Source: JABEVB01 sp049965775
GTDB lineage: Bacteria; Planctomycetota; Phycisphaerae; WQYP01
Length of the DNA: 40,073 nucleotides
Assembly (NCBI GenBank): GCA_049965775.1
Contig: JBMFVX010000009.1
Span: 1-40,073 of the forward strand
Reading direction: 5' to 3'
Shown one piece after another: positions 25,914 through 35,563 of the stretch. A model generated the notes under the pieces. That model saw nothing but the letters and a program-made list of their open reading frames with translations, made no database searches and had not been told where the DNA came from. Made by a program: the position numbers and the translations under genes. The number at the start of each line of letters is the position of its first letter. Positions within the stretch are counted from its first letter, which is position 1.

Positions 25914-26552
25914 ATGTATCGTCAGGTGCCAAATCTCATAACGCTCGGAAGGCTGCTGCTGACGGGGTTGTTTTTTGCGGCGATCAACCGGCACGTCGGT
26001 CTGGACGGCATTTGCTTCTGGATGTGGCTGTGCTTTGCGATTTTTGTGCTCGCGGGGCTAAGCGATATCTTGGATGGCTATCTCGCACGCAGTTGGAAAG
26101 TTGAAAGCGCCTTCGGTCGCGTGGTAGATCCCTTTGCCGACAAAATCTTAATTTGCGGCGCGTTTATCTTTTTTAGCTCGCGCAGCTTTTTAGATCCGCA
26201 TCTTTTGCTTCTGGCGCAGGCCGACACGGTAACCAAAGTCACCGGTGTTGCGCCCTGGATGGCTGTGGTGCTGGTGGCGAGGGAGTTTTTAATTACCGGT
26301 ATTCGGGGGCTGGCAGAATCCAGGGGCATAGACTTTCGGGCGCAGTGGGCGGGAAAAATCAAAATGCTTGCACAATCTATTGCCGTAGGCGCAGTGCTCG
26401 GGTCATTGGCGACGAGCTTTCGCCACGGCGGTTTTCACCCAGTTATGTGGATTGTCATAACCCGAGATATCTTCATTTGGCTGACGTTGGGCGCTACGGT
26501 GGCCTCCGCACTGGAATATGTGCACCGCGCGCGGCGCATTATGGAGGCCTGA
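25914..26552 (+). CDS. pgsA: CDP-diacylglycerol-glycerol-3-phosphate 3-phosphatidyltransferase
   Basis: This integral membrane enzyme makes phosphatidylglycerol phosphate from CDP-diacylglycerol and glycerol 3-phosphate. The 212-residue protein contains the full CDP-alcohol phosphotransferase signature: D51, D54, G55, A58, R59, G68, D72 and D76 (DILDGYLAR, then GRVVDPFAD). NLITLGRLLL near the N-terminus is characteristic of PgsA. Hydrophobic segments are at about 10-25, 33-50, 75-90, 110-130, 150-170 and 180-200. Its stop overlaps the start of pgpA in an ATGA arrangement, so synthesis and dephosphorylation of the intermediate are coupled in one transcript. Confidence 0.94.
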   Translation: MYRQVPNLITLGRLLLTGLFFAAINRHVGLDGICFWMWLCFAIFVLAGLSDILDGYLARSWKVESAFGRVVDPFADKILICGAFIFFSSRSFLDPHLLLLAQADTVTKVTGVAPWMAVVLVAREFLITGIRGLAESRGIDFRAQWAGKIKMLAQSIAVGAVLGSLATSFRHGGFHPVMWIVITRDIFIWLTLGATVASALEYVHRARRIMEA

Positions 26553-27106
26553 TGAACGCTTATAAACTTAAGGACCAACCACCCTCGGAAACCAGCGAGC
26601 CTGCATCCGCTGCCAGCTGGCGACGATGGGTTGTTAGCGGCGGCGGCTTGGGCCTTCTGAAGCCGGCCCCGGGTAGTTGGGGCACTCTGGGTCCGGCAGT
26701 TCTATACGCTTTGCTTTTATGGATTGGCCCGGCAGAGCCACTGCGAACGCTTATTTGCGTCGGGGGCTTGGTACTGGTTGGCGGTCTACTGATATGGCTG
26801 GCACCCTGGGCCGAATCATTTTTTGGCCGTGCGGACCCCGGCCAGGTTGTGCTTGATGAATATGCAGGCTTTTGGGCCGCGTGCTTGCTGCTGCCTCTGC
26901 CGACGACCATACCGGGTCATATCGGAATGTCCTTGCTGCTCACAGGCATTATCTACATCCTCTTTCGGGTGTGTGATATTCTCAAGCTTCCGCCCTGTCG
27001 GCAATTAGAACGCCTGCCGGCCGGTTGGGGCATTCTGCTCGACGATATTGCCGCCGGCGCTCAGGTAAATGTACTGCTGCAAATCGCCTTTCGCGTATGG
27101 CATTAG
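26552..27106 (+). CDS. pgpA: Phosphatidylglycerophosphatase A
   Basis: PgpA removes the phosphate from phosphatidylglycerol phosphate to give phosphatidylglycerol. The 184-residue protein shows the family motifs: GLGLLKPAPGSWGTL near 34-48, DPGQVVLDEYAGFW with the metal-binding acidic residues, and FRVCDILKLPP, then ERLPAGWGILLDDIAAG near the C-terminus. Four hydrophobic stretches fit a membrane protein. The start ATG shares bases with the pgsA stop (ATGA); the frame is open further upstream from 26345, inside pgsA, but the extension is not conserved. The two-gene order pgsA-pgpA makes a functional unit for anionic phospholipid supply. Confidence 0.95.
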   Translation: MNAYKLKDQPPSETSEPASAASWRRWVVSGGGLGLLKPAPGSWGTLGPAVLYALLLWIGPAEPLRTLICVGGLVLVGGLLIWLAPWAESFFGRADPGQVVLDEYAGFWAACLLLPLPTTIPGHIGMSLLLTGIIYILFRVCDILKLPPCRQLERLPAGWGILLDDIAAGAQVNVLLQIAFRVWH

Positions 27107-27180
27107 CCAGATGCGTGGCCGGGCAACCTCTGGTATGATTCGCCCACGGTAATGACCCGCTGCCCGGATGTATTTTGTTT

Positions 27181-28500
27181 ATGCCACTGCCATCCATCCA
27201 ACCACGCCTGCCGCATGCCGAACCAATGCACCCAGCCGATCCCGATTCGCTATTTGCCATGGCGGTTGGCTCGGTCAACGCAGCCTGCGACGTCATGAAG
27301 GCAGCGCCGTTTGTAAAGAGCATTTTAAGTCAGCCGAAAAACGAACTAATGGTGAATTTTCCAGTCATGCTGGATGATGGCTCCTACCGGCTGTTTAAAG
27401 GGTATCGAATTCAGCACAACAATATTTTGGGGCCGTATAAGGGGGGCGTGCGCTATCACCCTGACGTGAGTCTGGACGATGTAAAGGCGTTAGCCGTTTG
27501 GATGACCATGAAGTGCGCCCTGATGCGGCTCCCCTTCGGCGGGGCCAAGGGCGGCGTGGCGGTAGACGCCAAAACGCTCTCGCCGACAGAACTCATGCGA
27601 CTCACACGGCGCTTCACCACGGCGCTGGGGCAGAATATCGGCCCCGATTTTGATATTCCCGCCCCCGATGTGGGCACCAACAGCCAGATCATGGACTGGA
27701 TGATGGACACCTACCTCAACACCCAAAGCAATGGCGCGCGCCAGGCCATGCAGCATGTTGTGACGGGTAAATCGGTCACCTGCGGTGGCAGCAAAGGGCG
27801 TGAAAAGGCCACCGGTCAGGGTATATGTTTTGTGCTGCTTGAACTGCTATCGCAGTTTGGCCTCACGCCGGAAAAGCTGCGATTCAGCATTCTGGGGTTC
27901 GGCAATGTCGGCAGCTACGCGGCCGCCATTCTGGAGGATTGCGGTGCCAAGCTTGTTGCGGTACTCGATCAGTCGGGAGCCATTGGTTGTAACGATGGAA
28001 TAGCGGCCCATGACTTGGCGGCTTACGCGGCAACTCATGGGGGCGTGCGCGGTTATCGAGCCAGCGGCATCAAAGAAATTGATCATCAAGGTTTTTACGC
28101 TACGACCGTGGATGTCTTTATTCCCGCAGCACTCGAACGCATGGTGGATGAGCATGTCGCCGACTTACTTGATTGCCGCATAGTTGCCGAAGGCGGCAAC
28201 GGCCCCGTCACACCGCAGGGAGCGGCCATTTTAGCCCGGCGCAACATTGCCCTGCTCCCGGCGATTTTATGCAATGCCGGTGGCGTTACCGTGAGCTATT
28301 TTGAATGGGTGCAGAATAAGGCCGGCGTTCACTGGGGGGCGGATCGGGTAGATGACGAACTTCGGCACATGATGGTAGCCGCCGCGGGCCGCGTGCGCGC
28401 GGTATCTAGGCAATACGGCGTGGACCTCGCTACCGCCGCCTTTTGTGCGGCAGTTGAACATATTGCCGCGAGCTACAAACAGCGGGGTATTTTTCCTTGA
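27181..28500 (+). CDS. gdhA: Glutamate dehydrogenase (Glu/Leu/Phe/Val dehydrogenase family)
   Basis: This enzyme interconverts glutamate and 2-oxoglutarate plus ammonia with NAD(P). The 439-residue protein, counted from the ATG at 27181, has GPYKGGVRYHPDV at 84-96, the substrate-binding K111 (MTMKCALM) and the catalytic K123 in PFGGAKGG. FDIPAPDVGTN, then TGKSVTCGGSKGRE and the dinucleotide-binding GFGNVGSYAA follow. VAEGGNGPVTPQ and LPAILCNAGGVTVSYFEW close the active site. The length suits the hexameric short form (about 420-450). The first residue after the Rossmann strand 2 (VAVLDQSG) is acidic, which favours NAD, but this is not decisive. No clear ribosome site is seen; TTG at 27175 is an in-frame alternative. 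Its stop overlaps the MFS gene start. Confidence 0.94.
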   Translation: MPLPSIQPRLPHAEPMHPADPDSLFAMAVGSVNAACDVMKAAPFVKSILSQPKNELMVNFPVMLDDGSYRLFKGYRIQHNNILGPYKGGVRYHPDVSLDDVKALAVWMTMKCALMRLPFGGAKGGVAVDAKTLSPTELMRLTRRFTTALGQNIGPDFDIPAPDVGTNSQIMDWMMDTYLNTQSNGARQAMQHVVTGKSVTCGGSKGREKATGQGICFVLLELLSQFGLTPEKLRFSILGFGNVGSYAAAILEDCGAKLVAVLDQSGAIGCNDGIAAHDLAAYAATHGGVRGYRASGIKEIDHQGFYATTVDVFIPAALERMVDEHVADLLDCRIVAEGGNGPVTPQGAAILARRNIALLPAILCNAGGVTVSYFEWVQNKAGVHWGADRVDDELRHMMVAAAGRVRAVSRQYGVDLATAAFCAAVEHIAASYKQRGIFP

Positions 28501-29732
28501 AAACTATCACAAAACCAGCCGCGTCCGATGGCAAGTTTCGCAGCGATTGGGCCACGCTGGGTCCATGGTATGCGGCAGAAATACTCAACTCGTTTTCGGT
28601 GCTGCTGGCCGTTAACGGCACCTATTTTTACGCACGCTATCACCTGCACGTGTCGGCTGCTACCCTTTTATGGCTACCGGTGTGCGGAGGTGTGCCGTAC
28701 GTTTTGGCCGCTCTCCTGGCCGGTAGAATTGCCGATCGCATCGGTCAGCGAAAGCTGATTCAAATGATGCAGGTGCTCAATATTCCGGTCTTTGTGCTGG
28801 GGGCCTGGGCGGTTTACCGGCAAAGCCTTGGCCTGCTTTTTTTGCTCACTATTCTCCTCAACATCACCAGCACCATGATATGGCCGGCAGTGGAATCGGC
28901 CATTACCCGCAGCCCCGGCCGCATGAAGTTATCGTCGCGACTGACGGTATACAACTTTGTCTGGGCATGCGGAAATTTTACAGCGATGTGCATTGGCGGC
29001 AGCATTGCCGATTGGCTCTCGTGGCCTACGGTTTTTATCCTGGCGGGCACAGCAAGCCTTACGGGCTGGCTGGTGGTGGTGTTTCTGGCCGTCAAGCAAA
29101 CCGAAATTGGTGCTCATCACGCAGCAGATTCTTCCCTGGCTGAAACGCCTCCCGACCTGGCAGACTCGGTTCGCGGCAAGACGCTGCTGAAAATGGCGTG
29201 GCTTTCCAATTTACTGGCCTATGTGTGTGTTAATACGGTGCTACCACTTATGCCACGCGTTACCAGCGGCCTGCATATATCATCTTACGCAGCCGCAACC
29301 GCAATAGGTTCGGTGTGGGCGTTTGTGCGTATCGGCGGGTTTGTCGTGGCCTGGTTCTGGAAGGGCTGGCATTACAAAGTGCGATGGATGCTTTTCTCGT
29401 TTGTAGGCCTAGCTGCTGCAACTATTCTCATCATCACCGCGTCGTCCGTACCGGAGATGGTCATCGCGCAGGCGCTGCTTGGTGTTGCCACGGCTATGCT
29501 CTACTCCGGTTCGCTTTACTATGCCATGCACCTGAGCCATGGTTCAAATGAGAATGCCGGTAAGCATGAGGCTATCATCGGTGTGGGCACGGTGGTAGGA
29601 CCTGCGGTCGCGGCATTATCCGGCTCGCCTAACGCGCTGGCGCCCAAGGCATTGGCAATTGGTGTATTGCTTGTTGTTGGCGGCCTGTTTTTAGGCCGCT
29701 GGGGTTACGTCGCCAAAGGAATTCGCTCATGA
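28497..29732 (+). CDS. Major facilitator superfamily transporter
   Basis: A 411-residue membrane protein with about 12 predicted helices. It carries the MFS loop 2-3 motif in the form GRIADRIGQRKL (about 81-92), and a second half-repeat begins after the central hydrophilic loop near 210 (TLLKMAWLSNLLAYVCVN). WPAVESAITR is a conserved-looking cytoplasmic signature in helix 4. The start is a TTG whose bases overlap the gdhA stop (TTGA), and the gene's own stop overlaps purN by ATGA; this suggests translational coupling of gdhA, transporter and purN. The substrate is unknown; the neighbours point to amino-acid or purine metabolism, but weakly. Confidence 0.85.
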   Translation: MKTITKPAASDGKFRSDWATLGPWYAAEILNSFSVLLAVNGTYFYARYHLHVSAATLLWLPVCGGVPYVLAALLAGRIADRIGQRKLIQMMQVLNIPVFVLGAWAVYRQSLGLLFLLTILLNITSTMIWPAVESAITRSPGRMKLSSRLTVYNFVWACGNFTAMCIGGSIADWLSWPTVFILAGTASLTGWLVVVFLAVKQTEIGAHHAADSSLAETPPDLADSVRGKTLLKMAWLSNLLAYVCVNTVLPLMPRVTSGLHISSYAAATAIGSVWAFVRIGGFVVAWFWKGWHYKVRWMLFSFVGLAAATILIITASSVPEMVIAQALLGVATAMLYSGSLYYAMHLSHGSNENAGKHEAIIGVGTVVGPAVAALSGSPNALAPKALAIGVLLVVGGLFLGRWGYVAKGIRS

Positions 29733-30385
29733 GCGCCATACCCATACCTCAGCCGCAGCATAGTCCAGCCCGTCTGGCCGTACTGATATCGGGATCAGGC
29801 ACAACATTGCTGAACCTGGCCGCCAAAATTGCCGACCAGTCTCTGCCGGCAGTCCTCACAAACGTCATCTCCAGCCGATCGCAGGTGAAGGGTATTGAGC
29901 GGGCGAAGGCGCTGGGATTGCCGGTGCAAGTTATTGAGCGCCGCAGTTTTGAGAATGTCGCGGCATTCTCCGAGGTGCTCGCCACCGAACTTGCCAGCTA
30001 TCAGCCCGATTATGTCATCATGGCCGGGTTTCTATCACTATGGCTGGTGCCGCCGCAATATCAATGGCGTGTGCTGAATATCCACCCGGCATTGCTGCCG
30101 GCGTTTGGCGGCAAGGGCATGCATGGCCACCGGGTACATGAAGCGGTGATTGCGGCGAGACAAAAAGTCTCCGGCTGCACCGTGCACTTTGCCGACAACC
30201 AATACGATCACGGCCCCATTCTGCTGCAGCGCCAATGCCCGGTGTTGCCTGATGATTCGCCAGAGACGCTGGCTGCCCGCGTGTTTGAGCAGGAATGTAT
30301 CGCTTACCCGCAAGCCATAAAAATGCTCATCGAGCAGCGCTGGCAAATTGTCGCTGGCCGGACAGAAGCTGTTCAAAACAAATAG
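29729..30385 (+). CDS. purN: Phosphoribosylglycinamide formyltransferase
   Basis: PurN carries out the third step of purine synthesis, adding a formyl group from 10-formyltetrahydrofolate to GAR. The 218-residue protein has LAVLISGSGTTLLNL near 16-30, VISSRSQVKGIERA, and the catalytic strip NIHPALLPAFGGKGMHG, with the Asn and His of the N-x-H motif. The third catalytic residue is the Asp in YDHGPILLQ. The variant tail after GPI is as expected. It overlaps the MFS gene by 4 nt and is followed after 176 nt by purA, another purine gene. Confidence 0.95.
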   Translation: MSAIPIPQPQHSPARLAVLISGSGTTLLNLAAKIADQSLPAVLTNVISSRSQVKGIERAKALGLPVQVIERRSFENVAAFSEVLATELASYQPDYVIMAGFLSLWLVPPQYQWRVLNIHPALLPAFGGKGMHGHRVHEAVIAARQKVSGCTVHFADNQYDHGPILLQRQCPVLPDDSPETLAARVFEQECIAYPQAIKMLIEQRWQIVAGRTEAVQNK

Positions 30386-30561
30386 GCCTGCGGGCCGCGA
30401 GAGAGTAGAACAGGTAAGCATTAGCGCAGTCGAGCTTTGGGCGCTACGCGATGGTTTTTTACCGGCCTGCTGGATTTAGAAAATTGGTTGCAAGCCGGCG
30501 TGGGCGGGGGTATCGTCAAGAGTCTTGGAATACACGGGACTTTGGTGTACGTAGAGGCAAC

Positions 30562-31866
<1,305 letters not shown>

Positions 31867-31948
31867 CCATGACGAAAACCGGTTGCTGCCGTGGCGACTT
31901 TGCCGTGGGTGCCGGCTTTTGCGGGTGCGTGTAACTTTGATTGAGGCT

Positions 31949-32710
31949 ATGAACACACCGGCCCCACATACCGAGTCTTCGCAGCGCACTCCGGCTCAGG
32001 CCGGCATGCCGCGGCACATAGCCATTATTATGGATGGCAATGGCCGTTGGGCGGCAGCCCGTGGTTTGCCGCGGTATGTCGGGCATCGTACTGGCGCGGA
32101 AATAGCGCGAAACATTATTGAGCATTGTGCGCGGCGGCATCTTGAGCAGCTTACGCTTTACAGCTTTTCAATTGAAAACTGGAAGCGGCCCGCTGCGGAA
32201 GTTGCGCAGCTCATGCAGATTTATCTTGAGTATCTTGCCAGCCAGCGCCCGGTGATGATGAAAAACAATATTCGCTTCCGGCAGATTGGTCGGCGCGATG
32301 GCCTGCCCGACGATGTCTGCCGCGAGATAGATCGCACCATCGAGGCGCTGGACCGTAATACCGGCATGACGCTATGCCTTGCGGTTAACTATGGGTCGCG
32401 CGCCGAAATAGTTGACGCCGTTCGGGCCATAGCCCGCCGTGTGGCCGCCGGTGAATTATCGCCCGATGCGGTTGATGAGGCGCAGGTGCAGAAGCATTTG
32501 TATACCGCCGGCATGCCGGACCCCGACTTGCTGATTCGCACCGCTGGCGAAATGCGCATCAGTAACTACTTGCTCTGGCAGATCAGCTATGCCGAGCTTT
32601 ATGTCACCGACGTGTTATGGCCTGACTTTACGCCGGCCGATCTGGATACAGCCATTGGAGACTTTGCCCGTCGGACGCGCCGTTTTGGCGGGCTAAGTGA
32701 ACCGGAGTGA
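31949..32710 (+). CDS. uppS: Undecaprenyl diphosphate synthase (cis-prenyltransferase)
   Basis: UppS extends farnesyl diphosphate with isopentenyl units in cis to form the C55 carrier used for peptidoglycan and surface polymers. The 253-residue protein starts at the ATG at 31949 after GAGG. It shows the catalytic stretch HIAIIMDGNGRWA with D29, then GHRTGAE, YSFSIENWKRP, LAVNYGSRAEI and the C-terminal PDLLIRTAGEMRISNYLLWQ followed by YAELYVTDVLWPDF. These fit the family exactly. The next gene is panB, 102 nt further, and nothing suggests a dedicated regulator. Confidence 0.96.
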   Translation: MNTPAPHTESSQRTPAQAGMPRHIAIIMDGNGRWAAARGLPRYVGHRTGAEIARNIIEHCARRHLEQLTLYSFSIENWKRPAAEVAQLMQIYLEYLASQRPVMMKNNIRFRQIGRRDGLPDDVCREIDRTIEALDRNTGMTLCLAVNYGSRAEIVDAVRAIARRVAAGELSPDAVDEAQVQKHLYTAGMPDPDLLIRTAGEMRISNYLLWQISYAELYVTDVLWPDFTPADLDTAIGDFARRTRRFGGLSEPE

Positions 32711-32812
32711 AGCGGGCGGGTTGGTGCCCGCGAGCCTTTTGGCCGGCTGAAATGCGCCAGCCTTGATGTGCGGGGCCAACGGACCACAACGTGCGGCTGG
32801 AGATAGTTGCTT

Positions 32813-33691
32813 ATGAGCGATGGCTCAAAGTCGTCAACCGATAATGTGCCCAAGACGCTGGACGATTTAAATGCCATGCGGCGGGCCGGCAAACCCATTG
32901 CCATGCTGACGTGCTATGATTTTCCGACGGCACGGCTATTGGCGCAGGCGGGTGTGCACATCCTGCTGGTAGGCGATTCTGCCGCGATGACTGTTTTAGG
33001 CCATGATTCCACCGCAACAGCCACGCTGGATTACATGTGCTTAATAACGCAGGCGGTGCGACGGGGCGCACCGGGTCGTTTTGTGCTCGCAGACATGCCC
33101 GCGGGGAGTTACAAGACGCCAGATCAGGCCATTGCCGCCGCCGGCCGGCTTAGGGCCGCCGGCGCCGACGCCGTAAAGTTGGAGGTAGACCGTTCTCAAT
33201 TGCACATTATTGAATCGCTGGCGGGCGCCGGGTTTGTGCCTTGCGCTCATTTGGGGTTGCTGCCGCAGCGTGTGGCGGCTCAGGGCGGATACCGGGCGCA
33301 TGGCCGTACCCAGACGGAGGCGGTGGAGATTATAGAAACAGCGGTTGCGATGCGGCGTGCGGGTGCTGCCATGCTGCTGCTGGAAGCCGTTCCTGACGCG
33401 GTGAGCCAGGCTGTTATTTCGCAGGTAGATTGTGTGGTGCTGGGTTGCGGCGCCGGCAAAAGTTGTCATGGTCATGTGCTGGTATGGCATGACCTGCTGG
33501 GTTTTACGGCTAAACCCGCCAAGTTTGTGGAGACATTTGCTGATGTGCCAACCCTCATGCTGCAGGCTGCCAAGCGCTATGTCGCGGCGGTGATGCAGCG
33601 GCAGTACCCCGCAGCCAAACACGAATATTCCATGAAAGAGCCATTACCGGAATCATGGCCGCAGCTTATAGAACATAAGCCAAAGGGTTAG
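32813..33691 (+). CDS. panB: 3-methyl-2-oxobutanoate hydroxymethyltransferase
   Basis: PanB makes ketopantoate from ketoisovalerate and methylenetetrahydrofolate, the first step of pantothenate and CoA synthesis. The 292-residue protein shows IAMLTCYDFPTARLLAQAG, the metal-site VGDSAAMTVLGHDST, ADMPAGSYKTP, then AHLGLLPQRV, GGYRAHGRTQ, LLLEAVPDAV (catalytic Glu) and GCGAGKSCHGHVLVWHDLLGF. The usual KLEGG loop is KLEVDRSQ here, a departure at a conserved spot. The ATG at 32813 lies 10 nt after GGAG; an in-frame TTG at 32807 is unlikely. With the stand-alone CoaB-like gene in this window, part of the CoA route is represented, but panC and panD are absent. Confidence 0.93.
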   Translation: MSDGSKSSTDNVPKTLDDLNAMRRAGKPIAMLTCYDFPTARLLAQAGVHILLVGDSAAMTVLGHDSTATATLDYMCLITQAVRRGAPGRFVLADMPAGSYKTPDQAIAAAGRLRAAGADAVKLEVDRSQLHIIESLAGAGFVPCAHLGLLPQRVAAQGGYRAHGRTQTEAVEIIETAVAMRRAGAAMLLLEAVPDAVSQAVISQVDCVVLGCGAGKSCHGHVLVWHDLLGFTAKPAKFVETFADVPTLMLQAAKRYVAAVMQRQYPAAKHEYSMKEPLPESWPQLIEHKPKG

Positions 33692-33854
33692 CTAAGGCGC
33701 GACCGGCAGCATTGCCCGCCGCGGGCGAGCAAGATTGGTGGGTGAGGGGCTATTTCGCAACTGCGGGTTTGTGGGGCAGGGTCAGAGCGAAAACAAATAC
33801 AACAGGCGGCAACAGGAATGGTGTTGCGGCTGCTAAAGCTGCGTGTGTGGCTTG

Positions 33855-33876
33855 GCCCGAAGTTTTGGGCTTTTTT
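33855..33876 (+). terminator. Terminator-like hairpin directly before htrA
   Basis: GCCCGA at 33855-33860 pairs with TTGGGC at 33865-33870 (one G-T), with the loop AGTT, followed by T6 at 33871-33876. It lies only 6 nt before the GGAG of htrA. It could end the panB transcript or act as an attenuator in an htrA leader. Confidence 0.6.
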
Positions 33877-33892
33877 CTAATTGGAGTGCTGT

Positions 33893-35446
33893 ATGAAAAG
33901 CAAAGTTAAAGCGTTATGGGCCGCCTCGGTTGTTGCAGGCGTTGCTCTGGGTGTTGGCGTGGCAAGCTGGAACGTGCTGGCCACAGCCTCGGCTGCAAGC
34001 TCCAGCGGGCAACCGACACCAGCACTGGACCCGGGCCTTGTGGCGCAAGGCGAGGGGCTTTCGAGGGTATTTGAGGCAGTTCACCATTCGATTAAAAATG
34101 CTGTGGTCAACATCAGCGTCATCAAGCACATGCCCGGCACAGGGGCTGTGCCCGAGCTGCAAATTCCTCTGCCATTTCGCAAACTGCTGCCGCCGGGCGC
34201 GATGCCAATGCCCACTCCCGGCCAGGGCGAAACGCTCTATGGCACGGGCAGCGGCGTAATCATAAGCCCGAAGGGGTATATCGTAACGAACAATCATGTG
34301 GTGTCGCATGCCACCAAAATTACGGTTACGCTTGCTGATGGCCGCCATTACAAGGCGAGCGTCGTTGGCACCGATCCCAAGACCGACCTGGCAGTTGTGA
34401 AAATCAGTGCACCAGACCTCACGTATGCCCACCTGGGCAACTCCGACCACATGCATGTGGGCGATTGGGTGCTTGCGTTTGGATCGCCGCTGGGCTTTTC
34501 GCAAACCATGACCCATGGAATCATTTCTGCTAAAGGTCGCACCCATGTAAATATTATTGCCGAGCACAATCCGAGCCTTGCCGGCCTGACGTATGAGGAC
34601 TTCATTCAGACCGATGCGGCGATCAACCCGGGTAATTCGGGCGGACCGCTGGTGAATATGAAAGGCTCGGTGATCGGCATCAACAGCGCCATTGCTACCA
34701 GCAACGGCGGCTTCAGCGGAATCGGGTTTTCGATACCTTCTAATGAAGTCAAATATGTGGCCAATGCGCTTATTAAGTATGGCAAAGTGGTGCGCGGTTA
34801 CCTGGGCGTGAGCATCAGCGACGTGCGCCATCAGAGCGTCCGCGAGGTTGCGGAGACCTTTGGCTACCATGGCAAGCATGGTGTGCTGGTGCAACAGGTA
34901 GAACCAGGTACGCCCGCCGCGAATGGCGGCCTGAAAAAGGGCGATATCATCACAACGCTCAATGGCAAAAAAGTTATGACCATGAACCAGCTTCGCGATC
35001 AAATCGCGATGACGCATCCCGGTGATAAGGTTACTTTGGGCGTTTTCCGCAATGGAAAAGACATTACACTGACTTTCCCGTTAGGTACGCAGCCCCAGAC
35101 GCTGAACCAAGTTGCCTTGGGCGGCGGTGGGAGCTCATCGGTATCGCCAATGGCTTCTAAAAAGCTGGGCGTAACCATCGCACCGGTAACGCCCGCCATT
35201 GCCAAGGCCGACCACATGGCTGCACCGCGTGGCGTGGTAGTCACCAACGTCGCGCCGAATGGCTTGGCAGCCTCGGTAGGAGTGGCCCCTGGCGACATTA
35301 TCTTGAGTGTGCAGGGCGTGCACGTAAACTCGCCCGACGCCTTTGATAGTGCACTAAAGAAGCTGGATCTTGCCAAGGGTGTTCGGTTATCGCTGCGAAG
35401 TCCATCGGGTGTTGAGCAGTTTGTTTTTGTAAAGAGCGGTAATTAA
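33893..35446 (+). CDS. degP: HtrA/DegP-type periplasmic serine protease with two PDZ domains
   Basis: A 517-residue envelope protease/chaperone that degrades misfolded proteins. The ATG at 33893 follows GGAG by 7 nt. A signal peptide or anchor lies at about 1-34 (LWAASVVAGVALGVGVASW). The trypsin-like domain (about 50-290) has the triad H135 (VTNNHVV), D165 (KTDLAV) and S249 (GNSGGP). A first PDZ domain spans about 300-395 (VRGYLGVSISDV, then GTPAANGGLKKGDIITTLNG), and a second about 425-510 (KKLGVTIAPVTP, then GLAASVGVAPGDIILSVQG). The layout is that of Do/DegP rather than the one-PDZ DegS. A mature N-terminal segment rich in Pro (LPPGAMPMPTPG) replaces the LA loop. It is followed by a strong terminator and has a terminator-like hairpin just before it. 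Confidence 0.95.
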   Translation: MKSKVKALWAASVVAGVALGVGVASWNVLATASAASSSGQPTPALDPGLVAQGEGLSRVFEAVHHSIKNAVVNISVIKHMPGTGAVPELQIPLPFRKLLPPGAMPMPTPGQGETLYGTGSGVIISPKGYIVTNNHVVSHATKITVTLADGRHYKASVVGTDPKTDLAVVKISAPDLTYAHLGNSDHMHVGDWVLAFGSPLGFSQTMTHGIISAKGRTHVNIIAEHNPSLAGLTYEDFIQTDAAINPGNSGGPLVNMKGSVIGINSAIATSNGGFSGIGFSIPSNEVKYVANALIKYGKVVRGYLGVSISDVRHQSVREVAETFGYHGKHGVLVQQVEPGTPAANGGLKKGDIITTLNGKKVMTMNQLRDQIAMTHPGDKVTLGVFRNGKDITLTFPLGTQPQTLNQVALGGGGSSSVSPMASKKLGVTIAPVTPAIAKADHMAAPRGVVVTNVAPNGLAASVGVAPGDIILSVQGVHVNSPDAFDSALKKLDLAKGVRLSLRSPSGVEQFVFVKSGN

Positions 35447-35485
35447 ACGCCGTAGCGGTCGCCCTTTATATTGAGGCCTTCTTGG

Positions 35486-35529
35486 CCAGCCGGGGATGCC
35501 ACCACTGGGCATCCGTGGCTGGTTTTTTT
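35486..35529 (+). terminator. Intrinsic terminator of htrA
   Basis: CCAGCCGGGGATGCC (35486-35500) pairs with GGGCATCCGTGGCTGG (35507-35522), with one mismatch or bulge, and is followed by T7. It begins 40 nt after the htrA stop. On the opposite strand no U-run follows, so it probably serves htrA only. Confidence 0.9.
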
Positions 35530-35563
35530 ATTGAACGCCTATGAGCTATGGCTGAACGGTGGT

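Noticed and set aside
33712..33909. Small plus frame between panB and htrA
   Set aside because: It crosses the terminator-like hairpin and the htrA ribosome site and has no ribosome site of its own.
33914..35017. Minus frame of 367 codons opposite htrA
   Set aside because: Antisense shadow of a protease with all catalytic residues; no domain of its own.
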